Below are positions 1-9,781 of a DNA stretch of 64,000 nt, one piece after another. The notes below the pieces were generated by a model. It was not told the DNA's origin. It made no database searches and was given only the letters and a program-made list of their open reading frames with translations. Every line of letters starts with the position of its first letter. Within the stretch, counting starts at the first letter, position 1. The DNA lies in the NCBI GenBank assembly GCA_021432635.1, contig MU270040.1:132323-196322 (forward strand), read 5' to 3'. The DNA is from Thozetella sp. PMI_491 (taxonomy: Eukaryota > Ascomycota > Sordariomycetes > Chaetosphaeriales > Chaetosphaeriaceae). Both the position numbers and the translations under genes were made by a program.

Positions 1-656
1 GAATCTAGTTCAACCTCACCGCCGGGCATGTCGGGGGGGATCATAACCGGCAGCTTGCCCTCGTCCATTCTCTTCCCTGCCCCTTCTCCCACATCCCAGA
101 TGTCCGTCTCGTTAACGCGTAGGTCATAATTCCAGTCCTTAGATAGAATAGGAACATTGTCGCACATTCTTGATGTACTCCAGCCGTAGTACCCGGGCCT
201 ACCTTCCGAGCCCACCCAGACGTCAAAGCCGACGGTCTTCTCCCAATCCTTAATGAAGAGATATCCCGTCTTGGAGCCGCCGGTCGCCTTCTGCAGATGG
301 TACCAGAGTAGTTGAAACTCCCGTAGAGCGCAATTATTGTAGGAGGTGTACTCGCAGACGTAGGCGACGGCCCGTTCGTTGACCACGCACCGGATCTGGT
401 TTTGGAACCGGTTATCTCTCTCATGGCAAGCGTTTCTCGCTAGGCATACCATAGCCCTGTACAGGTCTTGGTCGTCCACGTTGTGGAAAGTGGGAACATT
501 TAGGGTCATTGGCAGTTCCGCCGGTGCGCGTATATCCAGGCTTTGAGAATGCGTTTCATTACCCAAGATCGTGCTGAGATTGAGGCCCTGCTCGGCAAGA
601 GGACTTGCTAGGCCTGCAGCCAAGAGGAATGAAATCCCAAAGACGTGGCGTAGCAT
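1..656 (-). CDS. Secreted Cys-containing protein, 3' end outside window
   Basis: I do not recognise a named family. The frame starts at an ATG at 656 and stays open for about 218 codons to the window edge, so the C-terminus is missing. The first ~18 residues (MLRHVFGISFLLAAGLAS) form a clear signal peptide. Two N-glycosylation sites (NLS, NET) follow. The mature part has at least six Cys in the segments MVCLARNAC, IRCVV, YVCEYT, NNCAL and SRMCDNV, which suggests disulfides and an extracellular role. No intron is needed. It lies on the same strand as the repeat precursor at 1325-1756 and points away from it. A small-secreted-protein or effector-like role is only inference. The call rests on the long open frame, the signal peptide and the Cys spacing. 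Confidence 0.7.
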   Translation of the reverse strand, partial: MLRHVFGISFLLAAGLASPLAEQGLNLSTILGNETHSQSLDIRAPAELPMTLNVPTFHNVDDQDLYRAMVCLARNACHERDNRFQNQIRCVVNERAVAYVCEYTSYNNCALREFQLLWYHLQKATGGSKTGYLFIKDWEKTVGFDVWVGSEGRPGYYGWSTSRMCDNVPILSKDWNYDLRVNETDIWDVGEGAGKRMDEGKLPVMIPPDMPGGEVELD

Positions 657-1324
657 TCTGGAGATGGTTTGGTTTGTATAAACAAACCGTCGGTTCTCTA
701 GATAGGGGTTGGAGGACAGCGTTACAGGAAGATGGTAACAAAAAACTGTAGGTAACTTCAAGTCCGATGTCGTTTATAGTTTCCTTTATACTCGCCCTCT
801 GGGTGCTAATCTGAGATAGCTCTCTACTGTCGAACCATATGAGCTTCAAGTGGGGTGTGTTCCATAGAGCCCAAATGACCAGCGAAGCTCCCCAACCATG
901 GGTCATGGGAAAGCATCGCGAAGACAGGGTTTGGGGCATCCAAGTGCCACAATTCACTTTCCAAACGAACTGGGAATGTTTTCATCATATATGCATCAAT
1001 TCAACTGCCATCCTAATTTGCTATAAAAAATGAGCAGCAGTATTCAATTGTGCGAGGGCGATAGGTATCTTCACCCGCAGTATCCGCAGATGAGCGGCAC
1101 TGCGATCGGAGATGACCTCAATCTAGCTACTTGGACTTGGACGGTTCTAGAATGGCTTTGGCCGCTGAACCCTAGCTTCTTCCGTGGGTCCGACTTTAAC
1201 TTAAAGTGTATTTACTAGGGCAATGCATTATTCCTGGCATAGCGCCATACCAAGGCCCACCACAACTGCTTAAGTCGCGGCCTAGATGGCGCGACCTCGC
1301 AGTTCTCTACTCTTCAATAGATAT
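657..1324. other. Intergenic, no gene seen
   Basis: This is the promoter side of the secreted protein starting at 656 and the 3' side of the repeat precursor. The short open frames here show no family signal or splice-supported continuation. Confidence 0.6.
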
Positions 1325-1756
1325 CTATAGAATCGCGTAGGCTGTGTCGGCCTTGCACAGAGGCCCCTGGCAGGGTTCTGGGGTGCGCTCCTTAAGAATT
1401 GCGTAAGCTGTGTCGGCCTTGCACAGAACACCTTGGCATGGCGCTGGCTCAGGGGTACGGTCCTTGAGGATAGCGTAGGCCGTGTCGGCCTTGCAAAGGG
1501 AGCCCTGGCATGGCTCTGGTTCCGGAGCACGCTCTTTTAGAATAGCGTAGGCAGTATCAGCCTTGCACAGAGAACCCTGGCAGGGCTCTGGGGTGCGCTC
1601 CTTGAGAATGGCGTAAGCCGTGTCGGCCTTGCAAAGGGATCCTTGGCAAGGCTCAGGGTTGCGCTCCTCAAGATTGGCGGGCGCGGCACCGGAAATAACA
1701 GGAGCGGCGACGGCGCCGAGCGCGAGGACGCTCGCGATGGCAAGAGAGAAACGCAT
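1325..1756 (-). CDS. Repeat-containing secreted peptide precursor, dikaritin (ustiloxin/phomopsin)-like RiPP candidate
   Basis: This 143-residue single-exon protein starts with a signal peptide (residues 1-18, MRFSLAIASVLALGAVAA). After a short spacer come five near-perfect tandem units of 22-24 residues, at about 33-51, 55-73, 77-97, 101-121 and 125-143. Each unit has a Pro/Glu-rich lead (PEP), a Cys pair (CQGxLC) and the invariant tail KADTAYAIL. Units are joined by KER or KDR, and the last ends at the stop. Known fungal dikaritin precursors have this design: signal peptide, then repeats each carrying a Tyr-containing core. The ustiloxin B core is YAIG, so YAI here matches three of four residues. 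The UstYa-like gene 1.3 kb away, divergently arranged, supports the call. What is odd: the linkers lack the dibasic KR usual for Kex2 cleavage, and each unit has a Cys pair not typical of dikaritins. The alternative is a pheromone-like or other repeat secreted peptide. Confidence 0.8.
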   Translation of the reverse strand: MRFSLAIASVLALGAVAAPVISGAAPANLEERNPEPCQGSLCKADTAYAILKERTPEPCQGSLCKADTAYAILKERAPEPEPCQGSLCKADTAYAILKDRTPEPAPCQGVLCKADTAYAILKERTPEPCQGPLCKADTAYAIL

Positions 1757-3053
1757 ATCTGGGCACTAGGCTCGATTAGCGCGCGTGCTGAAGCTACTGC
1801 AGAGGGCTGCTTCACTTACCAAGAGCGGTTGAGTGTATTCTGTGAGGAGAGTAGTCACTGTATCGACAGCCAAGAGCCAGGGGATGAGCCAAGCGCCCCT
1901 TTATACTACGCGTCCTTCACAGACGATATACTCAGAATGGGAGCCCGCGATGGCTTTCAGTTGATAACACGGGCCACTGTACAAGTCGACTGCCGCGGGT
2001 GTCCCTCTCTGGGACTTTCGTTCGACCATCGTCGAGCTTTCCAAAGATGGAAGGTCCTGTCAGTTCAAGAACCTCCAAGGCAAACAAGGACACCAGTGGG
2101 TATTGTGTCGGTTGACTGGGGCGTCTTTCAGTCGGACCCAAACAAGCCTTACATCCGATATGTCCCTGTGCGGCGTGGCAGGTTCCCTAGCCTAACTTCT
2201 ATGACGAATAGGCATCGACTCAGTTCCATCCGTAATGGCGGATCTACGTCCTTTCGGGTTTGGCTCACGGGGCAAGCGCTCGTTGGGCCGCCGCTGTGAA
2301 CATGATAGGATTGGATCGCGTGATAGCAACGCAGGTTGAAGTTTTAGTCTCAGCTTGCAGTTAGATCGTGTTTCGTTTGAGCACAGCCGGATATGGCAGG
2401 TGGTTTGCGCGATGGCCCCCCATCAAGAACAGAAGAATCCGCGGGCCTACCCAGAAAGGAACTCATGTTCGCCTAATAGATAGTTATTAATCTGTCGGCT
2501 TTGCTTCCATCAGCATACGAGTCGTCTCTAGCATGGCAACGCACCCCTGTGACTGGCGAGGCGTGTAGGCGCTAACCAGCCTGGACTGCAGCGAGATACA
2601 TACTACGTCCCTGCTAGCGCAAATATTCTGCGTACGCGTCCTTCCAGAACTCGACACTAGATAGCGCAAATTGGATCTATAGGCCTCTGACGCCACCGGC
2701 TGCGGTGGAGAGGCTGCATTCCTGATGTCAGGTGTTTGACGGAAGTTCGCGTAGCTCCCGCTTTAGCGCGAGTAAAGACCCATGTTCACGACTTACCCAT
2801 TATGCACCCTCCGTATTGTCTGCAAACCTGTTCGGTATGCCCCCACCCCCCAATGTTGATTTTCAAGTTGCTTCCATGTTAAGCACATTTCTTGTTTTGC
2901 TTTGGTCGTAGCTACCGTCTTTCTTCGACGAGCATACAGCCATCTCTTCACGTGCTGTTGCCTTCCCTTCCCTGGGTACATCTCCCCTTCGAGTGGAAGA
3001 AAAAAACCTCCCGTGCTCCATGTTCTGTGCTGTTCGCTTCCTGTACGTGAAGA
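1757..3053. other. Divergent intergenic region between the precursor and the UstYa-like gene
   Basis: About 1.3 kb separates the two genes, which are transcribed away from each other, so it may be a shared control region. Open frames here are shadows or lack any family signal. Confidence 0.5.
1900..1905 (-). promoter_or_regulatory. Possible TATA box of the repeat precursor gene
   Basis: Read on the minus strand the site is TATAAA followed by GGGG, about 145 bases upstream of the precursor ATG at 1756. Position and sequence suit a core promoter element; there is no further proof. Confidence 0.35.
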
Positions 3054-4107
3054 ATGGCTCCGTTCACCAGGAAAGACACAACCGAGTATAAGCGGCTCGC
3101 CGCCGACGATGACCTTAGCGACCGATTCTCCGACATCGAAGCTTCTACTGTCCCGTCGTCTCCAAGGCGATATTGGCCGTCTTGGAAGCAGTTAGTTGGT
3201 ATAACCGTGGTGCAAATACTGCTCTTTTCAGCATACACCTATACTCTCTTCAGAATCTTCCCGCTTGGCGCCTCGTGCAGCAGGGGGCCGCAAGATGTTG
3301 TAGCTTGTAAGCTCATACTGGCCCACGCTCTCATGTCCAAGTGTCCTGGATTCTAACCTGTATCCCTCGTTTGACAGCCCCCGCATCTAGTGTCATTCGG
3401 TGGGAGCTCCAGATTCTCGACACGCGCGTGGTACAACAGAACAGATTTAATGCCGAGCCGTCCGATGAGGTCGACGAGGCGTGGGCTGAGTTGATATACC
3501 GTAAGTCGAGACGGGTCATTCAGTCATTCATTCCATCAAGACACGCTTGCTAATCACGATTGCAGTCAGCAACGTTAAGGTCTCAGCGGAGGATGTGCGG
3601 GCGATCAACAAGACTTCGATCGAGATCCCGACTGATCCCGGCATGGTGTGGGCGACTCTTGGGGTGAACCACGAGCTCCACTGTCTGGACCGGCTGCGGC
3701 AGGCCATCCACCCCGACTTCTACTTCCCCGACTGGACCCCAGAGGAGAGGAAGCGGAACCAGATGCACTCGAGGCATTGTATCGACTACCTCCGCCAGGC
3801 CGCCATGTGCCACGGCGACCTGTCGCTCACGACTTACTACTGGGCAGAGGATAGCGCAATCCCCATTGCTGACTTCGACACGCCTCACGCCTGCGTAAAC
3901 TGGGATGCAATACAGAAATGGGAGGAGGAGAGGGTGTTCCGCCCGCTCACGCCAGGACTGCTGATGCATCCCAAATTCGGTGAGTCCTAACAAGCCGCGT
4001 GTCTTGTCCGGCTGCCATGTTGTCGTCCTCTAACGCTGCACTTAGGAGCTGCATTTCCTGAAGGCGAGGGTGACAAAATTGGCGTCCTCCCCGACCATCA
4101 TTCATAA
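3054..4107 (+). CDS. UstYa family (DUF3328) oxidase, RiPP-tailoring type
   Basis: Predicted exons are 3054-3306, 3378-3500, 3566-3979 and 4046-4107, which join in frame to 283 residues. The N-terminus is cytosolic and charged. One membrane segment at about residues 47-66 (VGITVVQILLFSAYTYTLF) makes it a type II membrane protein, as is usual for the family. The two signature motifs are both present: HELHC at about 161-165 and HC followed by IDYLRQ at about 196-203, then MCHGD. UstYa proteins catalyse oxidative cyclisation of fungal ribosomal peptides such as ustiloxins and asperipin, and also act in other pathways. Its place beside a Tyr-containing repeat precursor points to macrocyclisation of that peptide, probably through Tyr. 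Only one UstYa homologue is visible here, whereas ustiloxin-type clusters usually have two. Confidence 0.92.
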
Positions 4108-4560
4108 GCCGTGGAAGGTCTCGGGGTTAAGTGGACGAGCTGCAGGCGTGGCGCGAAGGTGTATTGTTGATTACTGCTCCTTAAGAGTCGGCCAAATGGG
4201 ATAGGCTGTGGCCAATCACGCCATCAATCCCGTGCAAGAAATCCTACCTGCCGCTACGCCCTTTGTGGCGGGTCAATGAACATGGCCTTGCCTGTTCGCT
4301 CGGCGCGTTTGCCGGCTGCATAGCCAGTACCTGCCTGGCCGCATAACTGTGAGTGGCGAGATCGGGGAATAAATGACCCAACGGTACTATTAGTAATAGC
4401 TGGATGATGGTGTGGTCTCCAACAAGAGCCATGGATATTTAAGCGCGGTTCTCCACCCCACGATCGAGCGCCGACTCAAGCCGTAGTGCACGAAAGAGAA
4501 ATTACCTTGACTCGACTGTGGAACCGCCTCATTGACTCCGTGTGTGCTCTGTGAGAGATC
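4108..4560. other. Intergenic, promoter of the AsaB/CmcJ-like gene
   Basis: The genes on both sides are on the plus strand. I see no coding signal. The short AT-rich stretch at about 4385-4400 is the only notable composition change. Confidence 0.5.
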
Positions 4561-5525
4561 ATGACCGCCGCCGTATTTCGATACCTGGACCCTGCGACCG
4601 TCGACGTCGACGTCGCCAAGGCATGGGCTAAGGTCGACACTGACGCTACCTCGTACAAGCGTACGGAGCGGACGCTGCCCGTCGCCAACTTCCGCGATAC
4701 CCCTGACGCCTTCGGGACCGACGTTTCCGGGTTCGCCGTCTACCGCTCGCCGGCCCAAGAGAAGGCGTTTGCCGACGAAGACACGGTCCGCAACGGCTAC
4801 TACGCCGAGGTGGAGGCGCTGCTGCGCGAGAAGCTGCCCGGCGTCAAGAAGGTCGTCATCTTCGACCACACCATCCGCAAAAACAGCCCGCAGGCGGCGC
4901 GCCAGCCCGTGCAGCAGGTGCACGTGGACCAGACTCCGAAGGCGGCTGAGGCGCGCGTGCGGCGACACCTGCCGGCCGACGAGGCGGACGCCCTGCTCCG
5001 CGGGCGGTACCAGATCATCAATGTGTGGCGGCCCATCTCGCACCCGGCGTCCGACTTCCCGCTCGCGGTTGTGGATTGGAGGACTATCTCGCCCGAGGAC
5101 CTTGTGCCGGTGAGCCTACTGTATCCAGTGCGGGACCGCACGCACGACGACGACGACCGGGGGAAGGAGGTTCTGCCGGACCCGTCCCAGGTGACATCGA
5201 CGGAGGGGTATGAGGTCAAAGGTAAGGACACTGCCTGCCCCCAGTCCCGTGCCGGAGGTTGACGGGCCGTGGCACAACAGGCGAGACATACGGCATCCTA
5301 CCTAGTGAGAAGCATAAACTCTATTACGTTAAGGACATGACACCCGACGAGGTGATGTTTATCAAATGCTTCGACTCCCGGAGCCAGGGGCAGCCATCGG
5401 GACGGGCGGGGGTGGCGGCACTCACTCCGCACACGGCCTTCGTGGACCCCAGCACGCCGGCCGGCGCGAAAGGGCGGGAGAGCATCGAGGTTCGGTGTCT
5501 AGTGTTCTACGAAGATGGCATGTGA
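4561..5525 (+). CDS. AsaB/CmcJ-like putative 2-oxoglutarate/Fe(II) oxygenase
   Basis: Two exons, 4561-5221 and 5281-5525, join in frame (AAA G|GC) to 301 residues. The protein resembles the fungal GA4-desaturase/CmcJ/AsaB-like family, often annotated as 7alpha-cephem-methoxylase P8-like. Supporting segments are the N-terminal FRYLDP, the central HVDQTP with an H-x-D pair that could bind iron, then INVWRP and PLAVVDWRT. The late segment TPHTAFVDP plus RESIEVR supplies a possible distal His and a 2-oxoglutarate-binding Arg. No signal peptide or membrane segment is seen, so it is probably cytosolic. Family members hydroxylate or desaturate secondary metabolites, and some are annotated as methyltransferases. 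It directly follows the UstYa gene on the same strand, which suggests tailoring in the same pathway, though that link is inferred. Confidence 0.85.
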
Positions 5526-6727
5526 TATGGACGTGCAGGACGATCGGCTTGAAGCCTCGGATGACTGTAGAAATGACGAATTCGGCTGGGCGACTCTGTC
5601 CCTCGAAGCGAGCAAGCGAGCTACTAAGCGCGTGCGAAGGATGACGATGGATCATGGCCAGCTTGACTCGGCTCACTTTGCGACTGGGTCGGGCTATTTT
5701 GGTCAGGCCAGAGAATTGGTTCGCACATGCCACTACTAGGGAGCAAATTCGTACAGAGTACTGCATATGTACATGCCGAACGATATCGATGGCTTAGATC
5801 TGCAGGGCGTATACACACAATCACCCCGGCTGCGTGCTGTGCTGTCTGCCGGTACAAATAGGGTTGAGGCGTCGAGGCGGCTCTAAATCAGGCAGTTCTC
5901 GCAAAACGGAGGAGCGGCTTCTGAAACATGCCCAATTGGGGGCGCTTGGTGCTGCCTAGCGCTAGCTTAAGCCCAAGTAGCCCCTGCCCCTGAAGACCTT
6001 GTGCTCCGCCACTAGGCAGCCAATCTAGGGCAAGTCCAGACTGTGCCGTAGACAGAAAAAACGAGAAGCGAATCGACTTGTATAGGCCCGATCGGATAAT
6101 GCTACCAGAGACACGTACTTGGGCCCTTCAGGGGGGGCTGACTGCCGACTGCACAACCCCTGTTCCCCCAGATCAATCACGACTAGGTCGGTCACTATCT
6201 AAGATCGGCGTCCTATTCCCTCCCTCGGACTGGGCTTCTTTGGCCAGCCATTAATTGCGAGCTGAGACCGAGAGCGCGAGATGCCATGCCACAAGCAGGG
6301 AGAGGCTGATATGGATTGCACGGAGAGGCCCTAGGCATTTATAGAAAACGAATTGCGTTCCCCAGAGCCCTCGTCGGCATAGATGTATTTTGGATATGTC
6401 AATACTCGTCCCACATTGTGAGACCGCCGCTTAGCCCGTCTCACCCTTATCCCGGCAGTGCTGACTGCGAGTGGATACACCGACGATCCTTGAGCAACGC
6501 TTAGCTCCCTCCCTCCCCTCGGGCTAGCACTGATTACCTGGGTTTTCCCTTTCGCTCGAGGGTTCATCTTTTTCTCTTCTCTTCTAGCCTGCATTCCTGC
6601 CCCCGTCGACTCTAGCTAAGCTTGCTTCGCCGTAGCAGTGCGCTGTCCCGCCAGCCTATCCTCTGCACTGCGACGCGCCTAAGGCATCGCCGCGGCGCTA
6701 TGCAGTGAAGATCGCCTCGAACACGAG
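5526..6727. other. Intergenic, no gene seen
   Basis: About 1.2 kb with no supported coding frame. A pyrimidine-rich stretch at about 6540-6600 lies before the next gene and may be its core promoter or leader. Confidence 0.5.
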
Positions 6728-9010
6728 ATGGAACCCAACCAAGTGCACCAACACGAGCCACGGCACCCCACGGGGATGCAGTCTCCGACTGGCAACCCCG
6801 CCGAGCACTACCGGCCGGACAGCACACAAATATTCGCCTCGGAGCCATACAGCAACGGGGCATACTACGACTCCTCATATCACAATGGCAACTACACCAA
6901 CCTGAGTATGGAACCGGGGTATCCTCAGAACATGCCGGGCCAGGTGCCGTATACCGGCCAGGCAGGACCATACTCTCCAGACCCGGCGAGCAAGGAGCCG
7001 TACGTCGCGCAAGCAGCGTACTCACAGCCCAGCCGTGCAACGACCGCGAAGCCGCTGCACTGGCCGCATGAGCCGCGCCTGCTGCAGCGCAGCCGCCTCC
7101 GGACTGGTGACCTCTTCATCAATCTCTTTTCCTTGCTCGTGGTTGTCTTGTTGGTGGTATACATCGTATTCCTGGTCGTCTTTGACGACACGATCGTCGA
7201 CTCGGCAGTGCAGGCGAGCCATTTCCTTAGGGAAATCTCCCAGCTGGTAGGTGACCACCATCGCCCCTTTCCTCTTGATCGCCTACCGCCCCCTTCCCGC
7301 GCATGCGAGATCTGACCTGAAGGTTAGGGCCCGACTGTCGTTCCGCTCTTATTCGCATTCATCGTGGGAAGGGCAATCAGGACATGGGCACACTGGAGGC
7401 TGCAGCAAGGCGAACAGATCGGCCGCTTGGACCTCTTTTACGGCTCGACGACCGTCACGGGCACCCTCAGCACTATGCTCGAGCTGCGGCGATTTGGGAC
7501 TCTGGAGATCCTGCTAGCAATTACCTGGGCGTTCTCACCATTGGGCGGCCAGGCCATTCTGCGCGTCCTGTCGTTCGAGCAGGGCGGTGTCCCGAGCCCC
7601 ATCACACTTCCAGTGCTGAATATGAGCACGACCTTCCCAACCAGCCTAACGGGTGGCGACAACGGAGGCTACAGCATTCCCGTCGAAACCCTCATACTCA
7701 CCTCTCTCGGCGCGCCGGCCGACGTACGGGGTGCCGACCAGGACACGTGGGGCAACCTCAAAGTGCCCTTGGTCGAGAGCTTGGCCGAGTACAAGGGGAT
7801 GGAGAACAAGGACTGGATCCAGCTGAACGACCGTGCCGTCAACTATTCGAGCTTGATCGGAATTCCCTTAGGCAACATAGACGCGACACGGAACAGCACC
7901 TTCAATCTCGAGACATCGTACATGCGCATGACGTGCCCGGAAGTGAGGTCATCCGGCGCGGTCACGACGTTGCTGAACCAGATGGGCAGCACCAATGGCA
8001 CCGCCGGCTGCGCGCCCACGGGGTGCCGAGCCTCTCTGCAATGGGGATCCATCGCTGCTCTCGACAGGCAGCAGGGGCGCAACGCCGGCGCGCGCTGCGC
8101 AGACCCCAGCGGGATGGATGCGCGGGTCTTTCAGTACTTCTCGTTTGACTCGGACCCCAGCCAGAGCAACGGCACCTTTGCGAACTGCACCATGACGACG
8201 AGTTACGTCGAGCTTGCCGTCCAATGCGCCGGTGTCAGCTGTAAGACGGTCAGCATCCGCCCTTCGACACTACAGACGAACCCGAGCGCGAACTATACGA
8301 TGTTCGACTACTGCCCGGGCGAGGGAAACTTCCCCTTCGTCTTCCCCTACTTCATCCGCCTGCTCGGGAGCTTCGCCTGGGGCACCCAGAGCAGCGGTCA
8401 ACCTTCCGCGCTGCAGATGGGGATGCTGGAACCAGACCAGGCGCTCAACGCGACTGCGCGCGTGTACATGCCGGCCTTGTACACACTTGGGCCCGAAGCA
8501 TTCTCGATGCGGCTGACGCAGGTCCTCAACAATTACTGGCTCGCGTCGGTGGCTACCGAGGCGCTGTTCCTGGGCCACCCGGCCAACTACGAGAACCTCA
8601 GCAACGTGACCGGGTCAGCCATCCTGTTCAAAGATGTGGAGGGAACGGGCGTCACGCCGGTCACTGTCGTGCACTGCAACCGCGGTTGGCTGGCACCGCT
8701 GGTGCTGAGCACAGCCGCCATGTTCGTCGCCGCGGTGTGCAGCCTTCTGCTAGATGGACGTATCTCAGTGCCGCGCATCATGATGAACATGTCGACCATG
8801 ACGCGCGGGAACCCGAACTTTGGCCTCCCCGACGGCGCCGGCGCGCTGTCGGATGAGGAGCGGGCCAGGCTCCTCCGGAACATGCGAGTGCGGTTCGGTG
8901 AGTCAGTGGCTGCGCCGGCGCAGGGCGAGGTAGGGAGCTTGGCGATTGGCGACTGCGCGGAAGATGGAGGTCGCGTCGCCCCATACAGGCGGGACCGGTA
9001 TTATCTATAG
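6728..9010 (+). CDS. Large fungal membrane glycoprotein of unknown function
   Basis: Exons 6728-7246 and 7328-9010 join in phase 0 to 733 residues. The first ~115 residues are hydrophilic and rich in Pro, Tyr, Gln and Ser. A long hydrophobic segment follows at about 130-155 (INLFSLLVVVLLVVYIVFLVV). After the intron come GPTVVPLLFAFIVG and a further hydrophobic stretch around LEILLAITWAFSPLGG. Then a large domain of about 400 residues carries many NxS/T sites (NMS, NYS, NST, NGT, NCT, NYT, NAT, NLS, NVT) and several Cys, which suits an extracellular face. A final membrane segment (LAPLVLSTAAMFVAAVCSLLL) leads to a short cytosolic tail. This layout matches a common uncharacterised ascomycete membrane family; I know of no assigned function. 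It is tail-to-tail with the Cys-rich gene at 9203-9781. Confidence 0.85.
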
Positions 9011-9202
9011 ACTAATAGTGCCTGCGGGAGCACAGGTGGGAGCCACATGGCATATGAGGAAGGTACAATGATGTAATGACATGAATAATTCTAAAAAAGT
9101 CGCCCCAAGACATGCTCCTGAACTCCGTCGCTAGTACACCGTACCGGATATCTTGGAAAGTTGTCACAAAATCACACCCCAGCATCTCCCCTCTTCGCTT
9201 CC

Positions 9203-9781
9203 TCAATGGCCCTCCGAGAAGCAGCACCCCTTGTTGTCTGAGAAGCAGCAGGCCTCGTGGTCAGAGAAGCAACAGGCCTTGTTATCGGACCAGCAGCACG
9301 CAGCATGATCGGACCAGCAGCACGCTTCATTGTCGGAGAAGCAGCACCCGCCCATGGTGGAGAAGCAGCACCCGCCCGTGGTGCTGAAGCAGCAGCCGGG
9401 CGAGCTCAAGAGTCTCTCCCGCACCTTGGGGTCCATTTCATACGACATTTTGTTCTGCTGGGAGCTGTATGGGCGCGTCTCGACACCTGAGGCCCTAGTT
9501 GTCGACGTCTGCAGCGGAACGTCGGAGCCGGCAGCGCTCGAGTCGGAACTGGGTGTCGTTGAGGGCGCCTGGGCGACGGTTGAGGGCGGCGTCACAATGC
9601 CGGCTGAGGACGAGGCGACAGTGTGGGCGCCGCCGGCGCGGCTTGGGGTTTGTTGCGATGCCTCGTACGAAGGGGGAGCGTCGAGCTCATCCTCGCTCAG
9701 CACGGCCTGCTGGTGCCCCGCATACGATGGCTGGACCCTCGGCGAGAGGGAGTCGCCCTTGGTGAAATCGTCGGAGTTCAT
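9203..9781 (-). CDS. Protein with C-terminal CC(F/W)S octapeptide repeats
   Basis: This single-exon protein has 192 residues. The N-terminal two thirds are low-complexity, rich in Ser, Thr, Ala and Pro, with a PPSYEAS motif that resembles a PY motif for WW-domain ubiquitin ligases. A short basic/acidic segment (MDPKVRERLLSSPG) then leads into eight consecutive units of eight residues. Each begins CC followed by F or W and S, and most continue with D and N or H. They run from about residue 130 to the stop (7 full units plus one short). This gives 16 Cys in ~63 residues, always as adjacent pairs. No signal peptide or membrane segment is visible. The function is unknown. Metal binding, dense palmitoylation of a cytosolic tail or disulfide cross-linking are possibilities only. 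The frame is certain because the repeat keeps its period to the stop. Confidence 0.8.
   Translation of the reverse strand: MNSDDFTKGDSLSPRVQPSYAGHQQAVLSEDELDAPPSYEASQQTPSRAGGAHTVASSSAGIVTPPSTVAQAPSTTPSSDSSAAGSDVPLQTSTTRASGVETRPYSSQQNKMSYEMDPKVRERLLSSPGCCFSTTGGCCFSTMGGCCFSDNEACCWSDHAACCWSDNKACCFSDHEACCFSDNKGCCFSEGH
9206..9394 (-). repeat. 24-base coding tandem repeat (CC(F/W)S units)
   Basis: Eight units with a 24-base period encode the Cys-pair octapeptides at the C-terminus of the protein on the minus strand. Unit sequences differ mainly in codons 5-8, which suggests expansion by duplication with selection on the CC-aromatic-S part. Confidence 0.85.

Noticed and set aside
1325..1690. Regularly spaced repeats that could suggest a CRISPR array
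   Set aside because: The period is coding (66-72 bases), keeps frame and encodes protein units. Fungi lack CRISPR.
1643..2299. 218-codon plus frame over the repeat precursor
   Set aside because: It is antisense to the precursor start, has no signal or domain, and its length reflects GC-rich sequence.
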